From positions 1,674,001 through 1,738,000 of the forward strand of contig NZ_JAPENX010000001.1 of the NCBI RefSeq assembly GCF_026341815.1: a stretch of DNA of 64,000 bases. Reading direction: 5' to 3'. The DNA is from Streptomyces sp. NBC_00572. Lineage in GTDB: Bacteria; Actinomycetota; Actinomycetes; Streptomycetales; Streptomycetaceae. The position numbers and the translations under genes were made by a program. Below the pieces are notes generated by a model. That model was not told where the DNA came from. It did not search any database and saw only the letters and a list, made by a program, of their open reading frames with translations. This document shows positions 37,232 through 45,793 of this stretch, piece after piece. Positions within the stretch are counted from its first letter, which is position 1. Every line of letters starts with the position of its first letter.

Positions 37232-38029
37232 TTACGCGCGAGTAGCAAGCGGCGCGCGCCCCTTCTTCTCGCTCTTCTTCTCGCTCTTCTTCTCACCCTT
37301 CTTCTCCCCCTCCTTCTCTCCCTGATCGGGGCGCTCCCGGAAGAGAAGAGCCCGTTCGACGGCGGTCCAGGTGGTGCTGGTGACGACGTAGAGGGCGGCG
37401 GCGAGGGGGACGACGGCGACCGTGATCAGGGTGGCGAAGGAGAGCAGCGGCATCACCTTGGCGATGGCGCCCGCACCCGGTGTGGGCTGCCCCAGGTCGA
37501 GGGGCTGGGCGGCGAGCTGCGCCTTCGTGCGCCGGTAGGTGAACGTGGCGACGGCGGCGACGAGCGCGAAGAGGACGAGGTAGACCCGTCCGGCCGGGCC
37601 GAGGACACCACCGTGGGAGAGGGCGTCGGCCCAGTGGTCGCCGAGCGGGGCGGCGAGGAGGGTGTGCCCGGCCATCCGGTCGCCGGCGAACAGGTGGTAC
37701 ATGAGCAGGAACGCCGGCGCCTGGAGCAGGCTGGGCAGGATCCCGGCGAACGGCGAGACCTTCTCCCGCGCGTGCAGCTCCGTCACCGCCTTTCGCAGCC
37801 GCTCGGGGTTCTTCGCGTGCTTCTTGCGGAGCGCGGCGAGCTCCGGAGCGATCCGGGTGCGCGCCTTCTGGCCACGGGCCGAGGCCCGGGACAGCGGATG
37901 GATCGCGAGCCGTACGAGCATCGTGAAGAGGACGATCGCGGCGGCCGTGGCGGTGGTGGCGAAGAGCGGCTGGAGCAGGTCGGCGAGCCGCTCGACCAGG
38001 GAGCCGAAGGCGGAAAGGATGACGGACAA
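37232..38029 (-). CDS. YidC/Oxa1-like membrane insertase (second copy)
   Basis: A 265-residue membrane insertase paralogue, about 150 residues shorter than a full YidC. The TTG start at 38029 is supported by GGAGGG six bases upstream. It has five hydrophobic segments, a cytosolic loop SRASARGQKARTRIAPELAALRKKHAKNPERL that matches the YidC C1 loop, and a membrane Arg in VRLAIHP. It ends in a run of Lys/Glu-rich EKKGEKKSEKK repeats, a ribosome-binding-like basic tail. It inserts membrane proteins, perhaps a specific client. The DUF6412 gene lies 135 bases upstream, a pairing common in streptomycetes. Confidence 0.9.
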   Translation of the reverse strand: MSVILSAFGSLVERLADLLQPLFATTATAAAIVLFTMLVRLAIHPLSRASARGQKARTRIAPELAALRKKHAKNPERLRKAVTELHAREKVSPFAGILPSLLQAPAFLLMYHLFAGDRMAGHTLLAAPLGDHWADALSHGGVLGPAGRVYLVLFALVAAVATFTYRRTKAQLAAQPLDLGQPTPGAGAIAKVMPLLSFATLITVAVVPLAAALYVVTSTTWTAVERALLFRERPDQGEKEGEKKGEKKSEKKSEKKGRAPLATRA

Positions 38030-38164
38030 GGGGAGCCCTCCGTGGGGTCTCGTCGTGCCGGGGAGATGTCGGGTCTCGGCATGACGGATCCGCGTGAGGG
38101 GTGTCCGGTGTGGGGTGCGCGCTTCCTGTGCGGTGCGCGCCCCATGGGGTGGTGCGGGGGCTCC

Positions 38165-38461
38165 CTACGCGGCCGTCAGGAGGGGACGGCCGGGAGCGCG
38201 GGGTCTGCGACGCCCTGCGGCGTCGGGGTCGCGCTGGGGCAAAAAGGCGGTGCGCCGCTCGCGGTCGCGGATCGCGGTCCGGACGGCGGTGGGCGGCACG
38301 GCCGGGGCCGTACGGGCTCCGAACAGGGCGCAGACGACGGTGGTGGCGGCGAGCGCGACGGCGGCGGAGACGCCACCGCCGTCGGAGAGGAGGAGGTCGG
38401 CGAGGGCGAGGAGGAAGAACAGCGGCGTGAGGACCCGCAGGACAAGACTCCTGGTCGTCAT
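38165..38461 (-). CDS. DUF6412-type small membrane protein
   Basis: A 98-residue protein. ATG 38461 is preceded by GAGGGGGTGG. Two hydrophobic stretches (about 8-24 and 31-48) precede a basic tail (RDRERRTAFLPQRDPDA, GRRRPRAPG) resembling the DUF6412 family. These proteins occur upstream of a YidC-like gene, as here, and could assist insertion or be its client. The function is unknown. Confidence 0.75.
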   Translation of the reverse strand: MTTRSLVLRVLTPLFFLLALADLLLSDGGGVSAAVALAATTVVCALFGARTAPAVPPTAVRTAIRDRERRTAFLPQRDPDAAGRRRPRAPGRPLLTAA

Positions 38462-38548
38462 TCCGCCACCCCCTCTCGCTCGTTTCACGCGGTTTCTCAC
38501 CGAGAGGACGTACGGAGCGGCTCAGGAGTTCCCGCACGCGGGCCGTGG

Positions 38549-39079
38549 TCAGAGATTCGCGTGGTCCAGGGCGACGAGGAGCCGGCGGGGGCCGAGGAGG
38601 GCGCGGCTGACCGGGTCGGCGGGGTCCCGGTCGAGCCCGGCGCCGGGCCTCATCTCGACGTCGGCGGGCGGTACGGGGACGCGACAGGCCGGGCATTCGC
38701 CGTACGGGCCGAGTTCGGTGCCGCAGCCGGCGTGGTGGAAGTGGCGTACCGCCACGGCTCCGGGGACCTCGGCCCGGCCCCAGGCGCCGAGCGAGCGCAG
38801 GACGGGCCAGAGGGCGAGCCCGCGCTCGGTGAGCACGTACTCGTCGCGCGGGGGCGACTCCTGGTAGCGCCGCCGGTCGAGGACCCCCGCCTCGACGAGG
38901 GCCTGGAGGCGGGCGGCGAGGACGGCACGGGGGGCGCCGAGGTGGGTGAGGAAGTCGTTGTAGCGGCGGACGCCGTAGAAGGCGTCGCGGACGACGAGAA
39001 GGGTCCAGCGCTCACCGACGACTTCGAGGGCGCGGGCGATGGAGCACTGCTGGTGAGCGTAGTCCTTGCCGAGAGCCAT
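38549..39079 (-). CDS. HxlR family transcriptional regulator
   Basis: A 176-residue winged-helix regulator. ATG 39079 is preferred to ATG 39088. The start MALGKDYAHQQCSIARALEV has the conserved Cys of redox- or thiol-sensing HxlR proteins. The wHTH follows (about 25-95: RWTLLVVRDAFYGVRRYNDF, GAPRAVLAARLQALVEAGVL). The C-terminal ~80 residues contain two more Cys pairs (HAGCGTELG, GECPACR) that could form a zinc site. Two palindromes in the divergent promoter (39102 and 39149) are the probable operator. It is likely to repress the MFS exporter. Confidence 0.9.
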   Translation of the reverse strand: MALGKDYAHQQCSIARALEVVGERWTLLVVRDAFYGVRRYNDFLTHLGAPRAVLAARLQALVEAGVLDRRRYQESPPRDEYVLTERGLALWPVLRSLGAWGRAEVPGAVAVRHFHHAGCGTELGPYGECPACRVPVPPADVEMRPGAGLDRDPADPVSRALLGPRRLLVALDHANL

Positions 39080-39101
39080 GGGATCCATCGTACCCAATCC
39101 A

Positions 39102-39118
39102 GGTTCATTGACTGAACC
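39102..39118. promoter_or_regulatory. HxlR operator, site 1
   Basis: GGTTCATTGACTGAACC is a 17-bp inverted repeat with 6-bp arms (GGTTCA/TGAACC). It lies 23-39 bases upstream of the HxlR start and 67 bases upstream of the MFS gene. A second related site is 31 bases further on. Confidence 0.85.
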
Positions 39119-39148
39119 TTGCTGGTACGTTGAGTCCCTCACTACAAA

Positions 39149-39163
39149 GTTCATTCACCGAAC
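39149..39163. promoter_or_regulatory. HxlR operator, site 2
   Basis: GTTCATTCACCGAAC shares the GTTCATT start and GAAC end of site 1, with four-base arms. It lies 22-36 bases before the MFS ATG. Two sites with similar halves in a divergent promoter fit a single dimeric repressor that also represses itself. Confidence 0.75.
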
Positions 39164-39184
39164 CGACGGGTGGAGGTCCCCGCC

Positions 39185-40576
39185 ATGCACCGGACGGCAC
39201 CCATCGCAGCCACCTCCGCCCCACCCCACGGCACCCGCCCCGGGGCCGCGCTCGCCGTCACCGCCGCGGCCACCGCCGTCGCGCTGATGAACTACACGGC
39301 CCCGATGCTCACCCTCCCCGACATGGCCGCCGCCTTCGCGACCCCGGCCTCCGCCCAAGCCTGGCTGCTCAACGGCACCCCGCTCGGCCTCGCCGTCCTC
39401 CTCCTGGTGGCCGGCAGCCTCGCCGACGCGCACGGCCGCCGCCGGGTCTTCCTCCTCGGCACCCTCGCCCTCGGCCTCACCACCGCCCTCGGCGCCTTCG
39501 CAGGCTCCACTGCCACTTTCACCGCGGCCCGGATCGCACAGGGCGCGGCGAGCGCGGCGGTCCTCGCGGGCAGCCTCGGCCTGCTGGCCCACGCGTACCC
39601 GGCGGGCCGGGACCGGATCAGGGCGACCGGCGTCTGGGGCGCGTCCGTCAGCGCCGGCATCGCGCTGGGCCCGCTGCTCGCGGGCGCGCTGAGCCTGGTG
39701 GACTGGCGACTCGCGTACGAGGTACTGGGCGCGGCGGCCCTGGTGATCGCGACGGTGGGGGCGCGGCTGCTGAGGGGGGACGAAGCGACGCCGAAGAGCT
39801 CCCGTGCCCGCCCCGACATCGCGGGCGCGACGGCCCTCGGTCTGGCCCTGGCGGCCCTGCTCACCGCACTCACCCTCGGCCGGGACGGCTGGCTGCGCCC
39901 GCAGGTGGGCCTGCTCCTGCTCGCCTCCCTCGCGCTGACGGCGCTGTTCGTGATGGTCGAGCACCGGAGCCGTACGCCCATGGTGGATCTGGCGCTGCTG
40001 CGGCGACCGGAGTTCCTGGCGTCGACGCTGGGGGCGCTGTTCACGGGCCTGGCGGTGATCGGCCTGTTCAGCGTGGTGCCGGCGCTGCTCCAGGGCGGTG
40101 CGGGGATGTCGCCGCTGGGCGCGGCGTGGCTGTTCGTGCTCTGGTCGGGCACGGCGTTCGTCGTGGCCCTGCAGGCCCGCCGGCTCGCGGGCCGGCTCTC
40201 GGCCCCGTACCAACTGGCTCTGGGTTTCGTCCTGTCGGCGGCGGGGGTCCTGGCCCTGCTCGGCGGGCTCGAAGGCCCGGCGGGCTCCTGGCCCCGCCTT
40301 CTGCCGGGCCTCCTGGCGGCGGGCGCGGGCAGCGGCCTCCTGAACGCCGCCCTGCCGCGCCTCGCGGTCGACTCCGTACCGCCGGAGCGGGCGGCGATGG
40401 GCTCGGGCGCCAACAACACGGCGCGCTACATCGGTTCGTCGGCGGGCGTGGCCCTGATGCTGGCGCTGGCGACGGCGGGAACGGGCCCGGACACGGCGGT
40501 CCTGGTGTCGGCGGCACTCGCCCTGACGGGCGCGGGCATCACACTCGCTCTGGGGCGACGACGGCCGCGTCGGTGA
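39185..40576 (+). CDS. MFS transporter (drug efflux type)
   Basis: A 463-residue inner-membrane protein. ATG 39185 has GGAGG eight bases upstream. It has 13-14 hydrophobic segments and the MFS loop motif LADAHGRRRVFLLG. The pattern LNYTAPMLTLPDMAAAFA-like first segment and GASVSAGIALGPLLAGAL (motif C) place it with DHA2-type proton-driven exporters. The substrate is unknown; the HxlR gene next to it probably responds to it. It is not fused to any other domain. The 3' end overlaps the symporter gene by 38 bases. Confidence 0.92.
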   Translation: MHRTAPIAATSAPPHGTRPGAALAVTAAATAVALMNYTAPMLTLPDMAAAFATPASAQAWLLNGTPLGLAVLLLVAGSLADAHGRRRVFLLGTLALGLTTALGAFAGSTATFTAARIAQGAASAAVLAGSLGLLAHAYPAGRDRIRATGVWGASVSAGIALGPLLAGALSLVDWRLAYEVLGAAALVIATVGARLLRGDEATPKSSRARPDIAGATALGLALAALLTALTLGRDGWLRPQVGLLLLASLALTALFVMVEHRSRTPMVDLALLRRPEFLASTLGALFTGLAVIGLFSVVPALLQGGAGMSPLGAAWLFVLWSGTAFVVALQARRLAGRLSAPYQLALGFVLSAAGVLALLGGLEGPAGSWPRLLPGLLAAGAGSGLLNAALPRLAVDSVPPERAAMGSGANNTARYIGSSAGVALMLALATAGTGPDTAVLVSAALALTGAGITLALGRRRPRR

Positions 40577-42050
40577 ACTCCTCCAGGGCGAGGACGTCCT
40601 CGTCGCGGCGCTCGTCCCCGGAGTCCGACGGCCCGTACAGACTGACGGCCACGCTCACGAGAAGATTGACGACGAGGGCGAGCAGCCCGGCGTTGACGCC
40701 CCAGAGGGGATCGTTCCCGGAGAAGACGAGGGCGCAGACGATGACGACCCCCACGGCGAGCCCGCACACCCCGCCCACCACGGTCATCCGGCGCCACACG
40801 AGCCCGAGCAGCACCAGGGGGAGGAGCTGCGCCATCCCCTCGTAGGAGATGAGGGAGAGGCGTACGAGCGTGTTGGGCGCGGTGTACGTCATGACGAGCG
40901 CGATCGCCCCGGCGACGACCACGACCAGCTGCGAGAGCCCCTTCTCACGGGCCCGGAGGCGCGGCACGAGACTCAGCATACTGCGCCCCCACATGGTGCC
41001 GATGACCAGCATGAACACGGCCATCGGCACGATCGAGGAGAGTGCGGCCGCGACACCGACGAGCCCGACCGCCCAGGCGGGCAGCGCGTCCGTGACCAGC
41101 TTGAACAGCGCGAGGTTCGACTCGGCGCCGACGAGCCCGGGGACGACGAAGAGGGCGGCCATGCCGAGCAGCATGGGGACGAAGAGAAGCACGTTGTACG
41201 CGGGGAGCCAGACGGCGTTGCGGCGGAGGGTGTCGGCGTCGCGGGCGCCGAGGTAACCGGCGACGGTGGTCGGAAAGATGACGACGGTGAGGGAGTTGAG
41301 CACGGTGGTGGAGGCGAACCAGCCGACCCCGTACCCACTCTGCTCACCACCGTGCCCGGGCAGCTTCAGCCACTCGCTCTTCTCGTCGACGAGCCGCCCG
41401 AAGAGCTCCCCGAACCCGCCGAAGTAGTGCAGGGGCACGTACACGAACAAGAACCCCAGGGTGAGCACGACGAGAGCGTCCTTGAGCACGGACACCCAGG
41501 CACTCCCCCGCAGCCCACTCACCACCACGAAACCGGTGGTGACGGCGAAGGCGAGGAAATAGGCGAGGTCGAGGCCGATGGTCCCGTACGAGATCGTGGA
41601 GACGACCACGCCCATGCCGGTGATCTGAAGCTGGATGTACGGCAGAAGGAACACCGTCGCGAGGACGGCGACGGCCGCACCGAGCCAGGGCCTGCGGTAC
41701 CGGTGGGCGGCCATGTCGCTGAGGGCGACGAGCCCGTGCTTGCGGGCGTACCCCCAGAGCATGGGCCCGACGACGTACCCGACGGCGTAGCCGCAGGACA
41801 TGTAGGCGACGACGTAGAGCACCGGGGCGCCGTAGTTGTACCCCCAGCCGGCGGCCCCGAGATAACTGAAACTCGTGTACCCCTCCCCCGCCATCAGCAC
41901 CCAGATGAAGACGGGCCCGAGCGAACGCCCACCGACAGACCAGGCGTCGAGCCCACCGGTCTGATGCCGGCGCACGGCGAGCAGCCCGAGAACGACGGTG
42001 AGCACCATGAAGGAGGCGAAGACGGAAACGGCGACGGCGGCGGAACTCAC
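40539..42050 (-). CDS. Sodium:solute symporter (SSS family)
   Basis: A 503-residue transporter with about 13 membrane segments. The GTG at 42050 shares GTGA with the DUF3311 stop. Family marks are FIWVLMAGEGYTSFSYLGA in the first helices, VVSGLRGSAWVSVLKDALVV in the middle, and ALSSIVPMAVFMLVIGTMWG later. The pair DUF3311 plus SSS is common in streptomycetes and suggests uptake of a carboxylate or similar solute, but the solute is not evident. The C-terminus overlaps the convergent MFS gene by 38 bases. Confidence 0.9.
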   Translation of the reverse strand: MSSAAVAVSVFASFMVLTVVLGLLAVRRHQTGGLDAWSVGGRSLGPVFIWVLMAGEGYTSFSYLGAAGWGYNYGAPVLYVVAYMSCGYAVGYVVGPMLWGYARKHGLVALSDMAAHRYRRPWLGAAVAVLATVFLLPYIQLQITGMGVVVSTISYGTIGLDLAYFLAFAVTTGFVVVSGLRGSAWVSVLKDALVVLTLGFLFVYVPLHYFGGFGELFGRLVDEKSEWLKLPGHGGEQSGYGVGWFASTTVLNSLTVVIFPTTVAGYLGARDADTLRRNAVWLPAYNVLLFVPMLLGMAALFVVPGLVGAESNLALFKLVTDALPAWAVGLVGVAAALSSIVPMAVFMLVIGTMWGRSMLSLVPRLRAREKGLSQLVVVVAGAIALVMTYTAPNTLVRLSLISYEGMAQLLPLVLLGLVWRRMTVVGGVCGLAVGVVIVCALVFSGNDPLWGVNAGLLALVVNLLVSVAVSLYGPSDSGDERRDEDVLALEEFTDAAVVAPERV

Positions 42051-42214
42051 GACCGATCCCCCCGCCGGGCGACGCCGACGGCCACGGGGGTGACGAGGGT
42101 CGCCCCGAACAGCCAGAGGACGAACAGGGGCACCCGGTTCACGAACGGCAGCGCGACGACGAACAGGAGGTACGGAAGGAGGAGCCACAACAACTGGGGC
42201 CGACGTCTGATCAC
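42047..42214 (-). CDS. DUF3311 small membrane protein, symporter partner
   Basis: A 55-residue protein with two hydrophobic segments (VIRRRPQLLWLLLPYLLF and VPLFVLWLFGATLVTP). The start is GTG 42214, with no strong ribosome site; the chain is shorter than most DUF3311 members, so the start may be mis-set. It precedes the SSS gene with a four-base overlap. It is presumed to be an accessory subunit of the symporter, by analogy to small MctP/ActP partners. An IS element begins 14 bases upstream of its start. Confidence 0.75.
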   Translation of the reverse strand: MIRRRPQLLWLLLPYLLFVVALPFVNRVPLFVLWLFGATLVTPVAVGVARRGDRS

Positions 42215-42227
42215 CCGAACGAGCCTA

Positions 42228-42252
42228 GTGCTGTGACCGGGATGGTTCACCG
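42228..42252 (+). repeat. IS630 terminal inverted repeat, left
   Basis: Twenty-one of 25 bases match the right end. It begins directly after the TA duplication and 82 bases before the NTF2-like ATG. Mismatches are at positions 6, 9, 16 and 22. Confidence 0.8.
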
Positions 42253-42309
42253 TGATCGGAAGGCGGCTCGTGGAACGAGAGCACGCGAAACGGCTGGTAT
42301 TACTGGGGC

Positions 42310-42687
42310 ATGCAGGAAGAGACCGCACGCTCCGCGATCGACACATTCATCTCTGCGTTCAACGCCTCTGACGACAGCTATGTGACTGACCTGCTCTCCC
42401 AGGCCCTGACCTCAGACGTGGTCTTCTGGGGGCCGTTGGGCCGCAGCGAAGGAATCGCGGCGGTCGAGCGGTTCGTGCTGGACATCCGGCGCCACCCGGC
42501 GGGGACCGGCACGATGGTGCGCTGCTCAGCGGTGGATATGCCTGACGAGTGGGCCCGGTACCAGTGGGTCTTCACCACGCCTGATGGAGGCCCCCGGCTG
42601 GCGGGAACGGACGTCGTCCATCTGCGACGGAGCCTCATCGACCAGGTCATCGTCTTCGCGGGGGAGATCAAGCCGTCCGCCTCCTGA
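42310..42687 (+). CDS. NTF2/SnoaL-like protein, inside the IS element
   Basis: A 125-residue protein with a cone-shaped NTF2/SnoaL-like pattern: the N-terminal helix (ARSAIDTFISAFNASDD), then TSDVVFWGPLGRSEGIAAV, and a beta sheet ending IDQVIVFAGEIKP. Such folds house polyketide cyclases, isomerases or binding proteins. It is on the strand opposite to the transposase and inside the terminal repeats. GGGGC before the ATG is a poor ribosome site. The function is unknown. It may be a passenger gene, or it may be a native gene trapped between two IS remnants. Confidence 0.75.
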   Translation: MQEETARSAIDTFISAFNASDDSYVTDLLSQALTSDVVFWGPLGRSEGIAAVERFVLDIRRHPAGTGTMVRCSAVDMPDEWARYQWVFTTPDGGPRLAGTDVVHLRRSLIDQVIVFAGEIKPSAS

Positions 42688-42758
42688 GTCATCCTTCCGC
42701 CGCTGCCCTTCTCCTGAACTTGCCCCTTCGGCATTCGGGAGCCGCGGTTCGCGGTTGG

Positions 42759-43767
42759 TCAGGCTGCGGTGTTGAGGGGGCGTCCGCCCCAGCGGATGCC
42801 CTTTTCGCTGCGGATGCGGGCGCGTTCCTTGCGTTGGGCGGCGAGTACGTCGGGGTGGCGGGCGTTGGTGTTGCGCCACTGCAGGTAGCGGTGCAGTGCC
42901 TGGGTTTGCGCGGGGTGGCTGCGGCGGTGGGAGTTGGCCAGGGTGAACTGCCGCAGCGGGCCGAAGTGGGCCTCGATCGGGTTGGCCCAGGAAGCGTAGG
43001 TCGGGGTGAAGCACAGCTCGACCTTGTTCTTCTTCGCCCAGCGGCGGATGTCCGCCCCGGTGTGGGAGGAGAGGTTGTCCAGGATGATGTAGATCGGGGC
43101 GACGTTGGGTCGGGCGGCGCGGATCGACTTGAGCGCGGCCAGGGTGTTGGCGGTGCCCTTGCGACGGCGGTTGACGCCCCACAGGCGGTCGTCGCCCACG
43201 GAGTAGCAGCCGTGGAAGTAGGTGACGCCGTGGGTGCGGCGGTAGGTCGCCGGCAGCCGGTTTGGCTTGCCCTGCTTCGCCCAGCAGGAGCCCGCGATGG
43301 GCCGGATCCCCAGGGGCCCGAACTCGTCGAAGGCGAAGACCCGGTCCGGGAAGCGGTCCAGCACCTACTCGATCCGGTCGAGCTTGGCATCGCGATCAGG
43401 GTCGGGGGACTCCTTCCAGGTCTTGGTGCGCTGGAAGGTGATGCCGCGGCGCCGGAGCAGGCACCGTAAGGCTTCACGACCGATGCGGATGAGACGTCCG
43501 TGCACTTTCCGCAGGTAGGCGGCGAGTTTGCGGATCGACCAGCGAGTGAAGGGCTGGCCGAGCTTGCTCGGACGAGTGGTGGCCGTCCGGATGACGAAGT
43601 CCTCGTCGTCACGACTGAGTAGGCGGGGACGGCCTCCCGCCCGCCGAGGCGAGCAGCATCATCGCGCGCCGGTAGCGCACCGAACTCGTGCTGCCCCGGC
43701 GCACGATCTGCTGCAGCTTCTGCCCCTCCTGGTCGGTCAGTCTGCGTACACGCACAGGCTCAGCCAC
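42759..43767 (-). pseudogene. IS630 family transposase, inactivated
   Basis: It starts at GTG 43767 (AEPVRVRRLTDQEGQKLQ) and carries the DDE core in the second half: FAFDEFGPLGIRP, IYIILDNLSSHTG and YASWANPIEAHFGPLRQF. Three lesions are seen: the frame shifts near 43640 (SAGGRPSPPTQS then stop), about 40 residues of the usual HTH/linker appear deleted there, and a TAG stop (43365-43367) replaces the Tyr codon just before the catalytic domain. The C-terminal frame from 43364 is intact for 201 residues. It cannot be expressed as one protein. Confidence 0.9.
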
Positions 43768-43826
43768 CGCGCCTCCAGCGATCGGATCGGACGTCACCGC
43801 ACATCCAACCGTCGCGACCACCAGCC

Positions 43827-43851
43827 CGGCGAACCTTCCCGGCCAGAGCAC
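43827..43851 (-). repeat. IS630 terminal inverted repeat, right
   Basis: The right end lies 60 bases beyond the transposase start and 8 bases before the 3' end of the sortase gene. It is the reverse complement of the left end apart from four mismatches. TA follows immediately. Confidence 0.8.
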
Positions 43852-43858
43852 TAGGCGG

Positions 43859-44704
43859 CTACGAGACCAGCTTCGCCCAGACGACGAGCCGGTAGGCGCT
43901 GCTGAACTCGGGGGTGCAGGTGGTGAGGGTGAGATAGGCACCGGGGGCGTCGTACCCGTACGAGGGCGAGACGATCGACCGCGGCACGGCCCGGACGACC
44001 CCTACGTCACGCGGAGCGGTGCGGGGCAGGATCCGATCGACGCGATAGGTGTACGTGGCGCCCCGGGTCCGCACGGAGATGAGGTCCCCCCTGGCGAGCC
44101 GGTTGATGTACCGGAAGGGCTCGCCGTGGGTGTTCCGATGCCCGGCGAGAGCGAAGTTCCCGACGCGTCCGGGGGCGGCGGTGCCGGGATAGTGCCCGAC
44201 GTACCCCTTGTCGAGAACGGACCGCTTGGAGACGCCGTGGGCGACGGGGACGGTGAGACCGAGGCGGGGGATACGGAGGACGGCGAAGGCGGAGGAGGAG
44301 GCGGAGGAGGAGGCGGAGGAGGACGGGGACGTGTCGCGCGCGTCCGGGGCGGGATCGACGGTGGGACGGGCCGGATCGCCGGGGGACGCGGCAGGGGGGA
44401 CGACGGGTTCAACGGAGGGAGCGCCGGTACTGGTGGGACTACCGGTGTCACTGGTATTGGCGGTACTGGCGGGGGGAGAGATGTCCCACTCCCGCTCAAG
44501 GACACGCACCTGCTGAAGGGCCTCGGCGCGGGCCTGCTGGTTGGTCCACCAGAGTTGGTGGACGACGAGAAGCAGTACGACAACGCCACAGGTGACGACG
44601 GTCTCGGCTGCGATCCACAACACGCGGGCACCCGTACGGCGCCGCCCTCGCGACTGGACGACGACTGGCACCCGCTGCCCCACCCTGGCCCGCACGCGGG
44701 GCAC
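43859..44704 (-). CDS. Class E sortase
   Basis: A 281-residue membrane enzyme. GTG 44704 is the best start; long in-frame upstream sequence is the shadow of the opposite gene. A short basic cytoplasmic stretch and one membrane segment (about 30-50) precede a Ser/Thr/Pro-rich linker with SSSASSSASSSA. The sortase domain has His189 (LAGHRNTHGEPF), Cys263 (TLTTCTPEF) and Arg272 (SSAYRLVVW). Class E sortases recognise LAxTG and attach surface proteins; the LADTG protein at 30747 is a candidate. The end lies eight bases from the IS element, so its downstream region has been replaced. Confidence 0.93.
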   Translation of the reverse strand: MPRVRARVGQRVPVVVQSRGRRRTGARVLWIAAETVVTCGVVVLLLVVHQLWWTNQQARAEALQQVRVLEREWDISPPASTANTSDTGSPTSTGAPSVEPVVPPAASPGDPARPTVDPAPDARDTSPSSSASSSASSSAFAVLRIPRLGLTVPVAHGVSKRSVLDKGYVGHYPGTAAPGRVGNFALAGHRNTHGEPFRYINRLARGDLISVRTRGATYTYRVDRILPRTAPRDVGVVRAVPRSIVSPSYGYDAPGAYLTLTTCTPEFSSAYRLVVWAKLVS

Positions 44705-44758
44705 GATAAGCGCTGAGGCGCCAACTCTCCAGGCCCGTACAGCAGTACGGTGGAGGGC

Positions 44759-45763
44759 ATGCGCCCCGACACGCCTGCCGCCCACACCACCGAAGCCGAG
44801 CGCCTGCTGCGCACGGCAGCGCAGTACCCGGGAGACCGGGAACCCCTGCACCTCCAGGCCGCGGCACACCTGGAACTGGCGGGCGACCGCCAGGCAGCGA
44901 CGGCTCTCTACGACACGCTGCTGTCCGGCGAGCCGGCGAACCCCCTCCTGATCAGGGCGCTGAAGGCGGCGAACCTGTGGGAGTACGGCCACGAGGCCGA
45001 GGCCCGCGCGATCATCGACGGCGTACGGCGGGCGAAGCCGTCGGAGGCGGCGCCGTGGGAGATCGCGGCGGAGACGCTGGAGGCACACGACGAACTGGAA
45101 GCGGCGGAGTCGACGCTGACGGAAGCGGCGGCACTCCTGGCCAATTCCGAGGAACTCCCGCACGCGACCCAGTCCCTCCTCACGACCCGCCACCGGATCC
45201 GCAGAATGCTGGCGCTGGGGCACGACGACTGGGACGACCGGGCGGACCGCCTGCACACGGCGGACGTCCCCTTGGACGAACTCCACGACCCGAAGCGCCT
45301 GTGGTCCCTCGGCTCCTCGGACCCGGCGGAACTCCAGGCGGAGATCACCCGCCTCCGCTCGGAACTGGGCACATACCGCACGGCCCTGTCCCGCCCGTTC
45401 CCGGTGGCGGTCCTCCACTGGCCGGAACCGGAACTGGACGAACTGCTCGCGGCCTACCCGGAACTGGAAGCGGAATACCCCACCTACCGAGCCCACCTCA
45501 CGGACATCGAGGCCTCCCTCCGAGAACTCTCCCAGGCGGGCACCCCGAACCTGGGCATCGTCCGAGCCACAGTCCCCTCCTACGAAGCCTTCGCAGCCTC
45601 AGAATCCACCCACCCGTCGAACGCGGACCTGCTGCCGCAGTACGCGACGACGCTGGCGGCCAGGGGCAGGGCGACGGCTTGGCCGCCGGCGCGGGGGGCG
45701 GCTTGCTGGTGCGGCTCCTCGCGCAGCTACGGGGAGTGCCACGGGGGCGCGGACCAGGGATGA
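44759..45763 (+). CDS. TPR-like protein with C-terminal SEC-C zinc motif
   Basis: A 334-residue protein from ATG 44759; GTG 44750 would add three residues. Helical pairs (about 10-100, EAERLLRTAAQY, AAAHLELAGDRQAATALYDTLL and EYGHEAEARAIID) suggest tetratricopeptide-like repeats. The C-terminus has CWCGSSRSYGECHG, matching the SEC-C zinc motif (C-x-C-G-S-x8-C-H), which often mediates protein contact. It is divergent from the class E sortase. Its function is unknown. It ends 30 bases before the Vsr gene, which begins the lower-GC island. Confidence 0.8.
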   Translation: MRPDTPAAHTTEAERLLRTAAQYPGDREPLHLQAAAHLELAGDRQAATALYDTLLSGEPANPLLIRALKAANLWEYGHEAEARAIIDGVRRAKPSEAAPWEIAAETLEAHDELEAAESTLTEAAALLANSEELPHATQSLLTTRHRIRRMLALGHDDWDDRADRLHTADVPLDELHDPKRLWSLGSSDPAELQAEITRLRSELGTYRTALSRPFPVAVLHWPEPELDELLAAYPELEAEYPTYRAHLTDIEASLRELSQAGTPNLGIVRATVPSYEAFAASESTHPSNADLLPQYATTLAARGRATAWPPARGAACWCGSSRSYGECHGGADQG

Positions 45764-45793
45764 GTCGGGCATACTCGACGATGAGGGTTCGAT

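Larger units (their letters stand above)
42228..43851. mobile_element. IS630-type element with a degenerate transposase
   Basis: Imperfect terminal inverted repeats GTGCTGTGACCGGGA... (42228) and the complement GTGCTCTGGCCGGGA... (43851) are flanked by TA (42226-42227, 43852-43853), the target duplication of IS630/Tc1 elements. Inside are the wrecked transposase (minus) and an NTF2-like gene (plus). It lies between DUF3311 and the class E sortase. At about 1.6 kb it is longer than a simple IS630 copy. Removing one TA joins GAACGAGCC-TA-GGCGGC. Confidence 0.8.

Noticed and set aside
43859..45496. A 545-residue class E sortase form
   Set aside because: The N-terminal half is the antisense shadow of the TPR/SEC-C gene; the membrane segment and a plausible start are near 44704.
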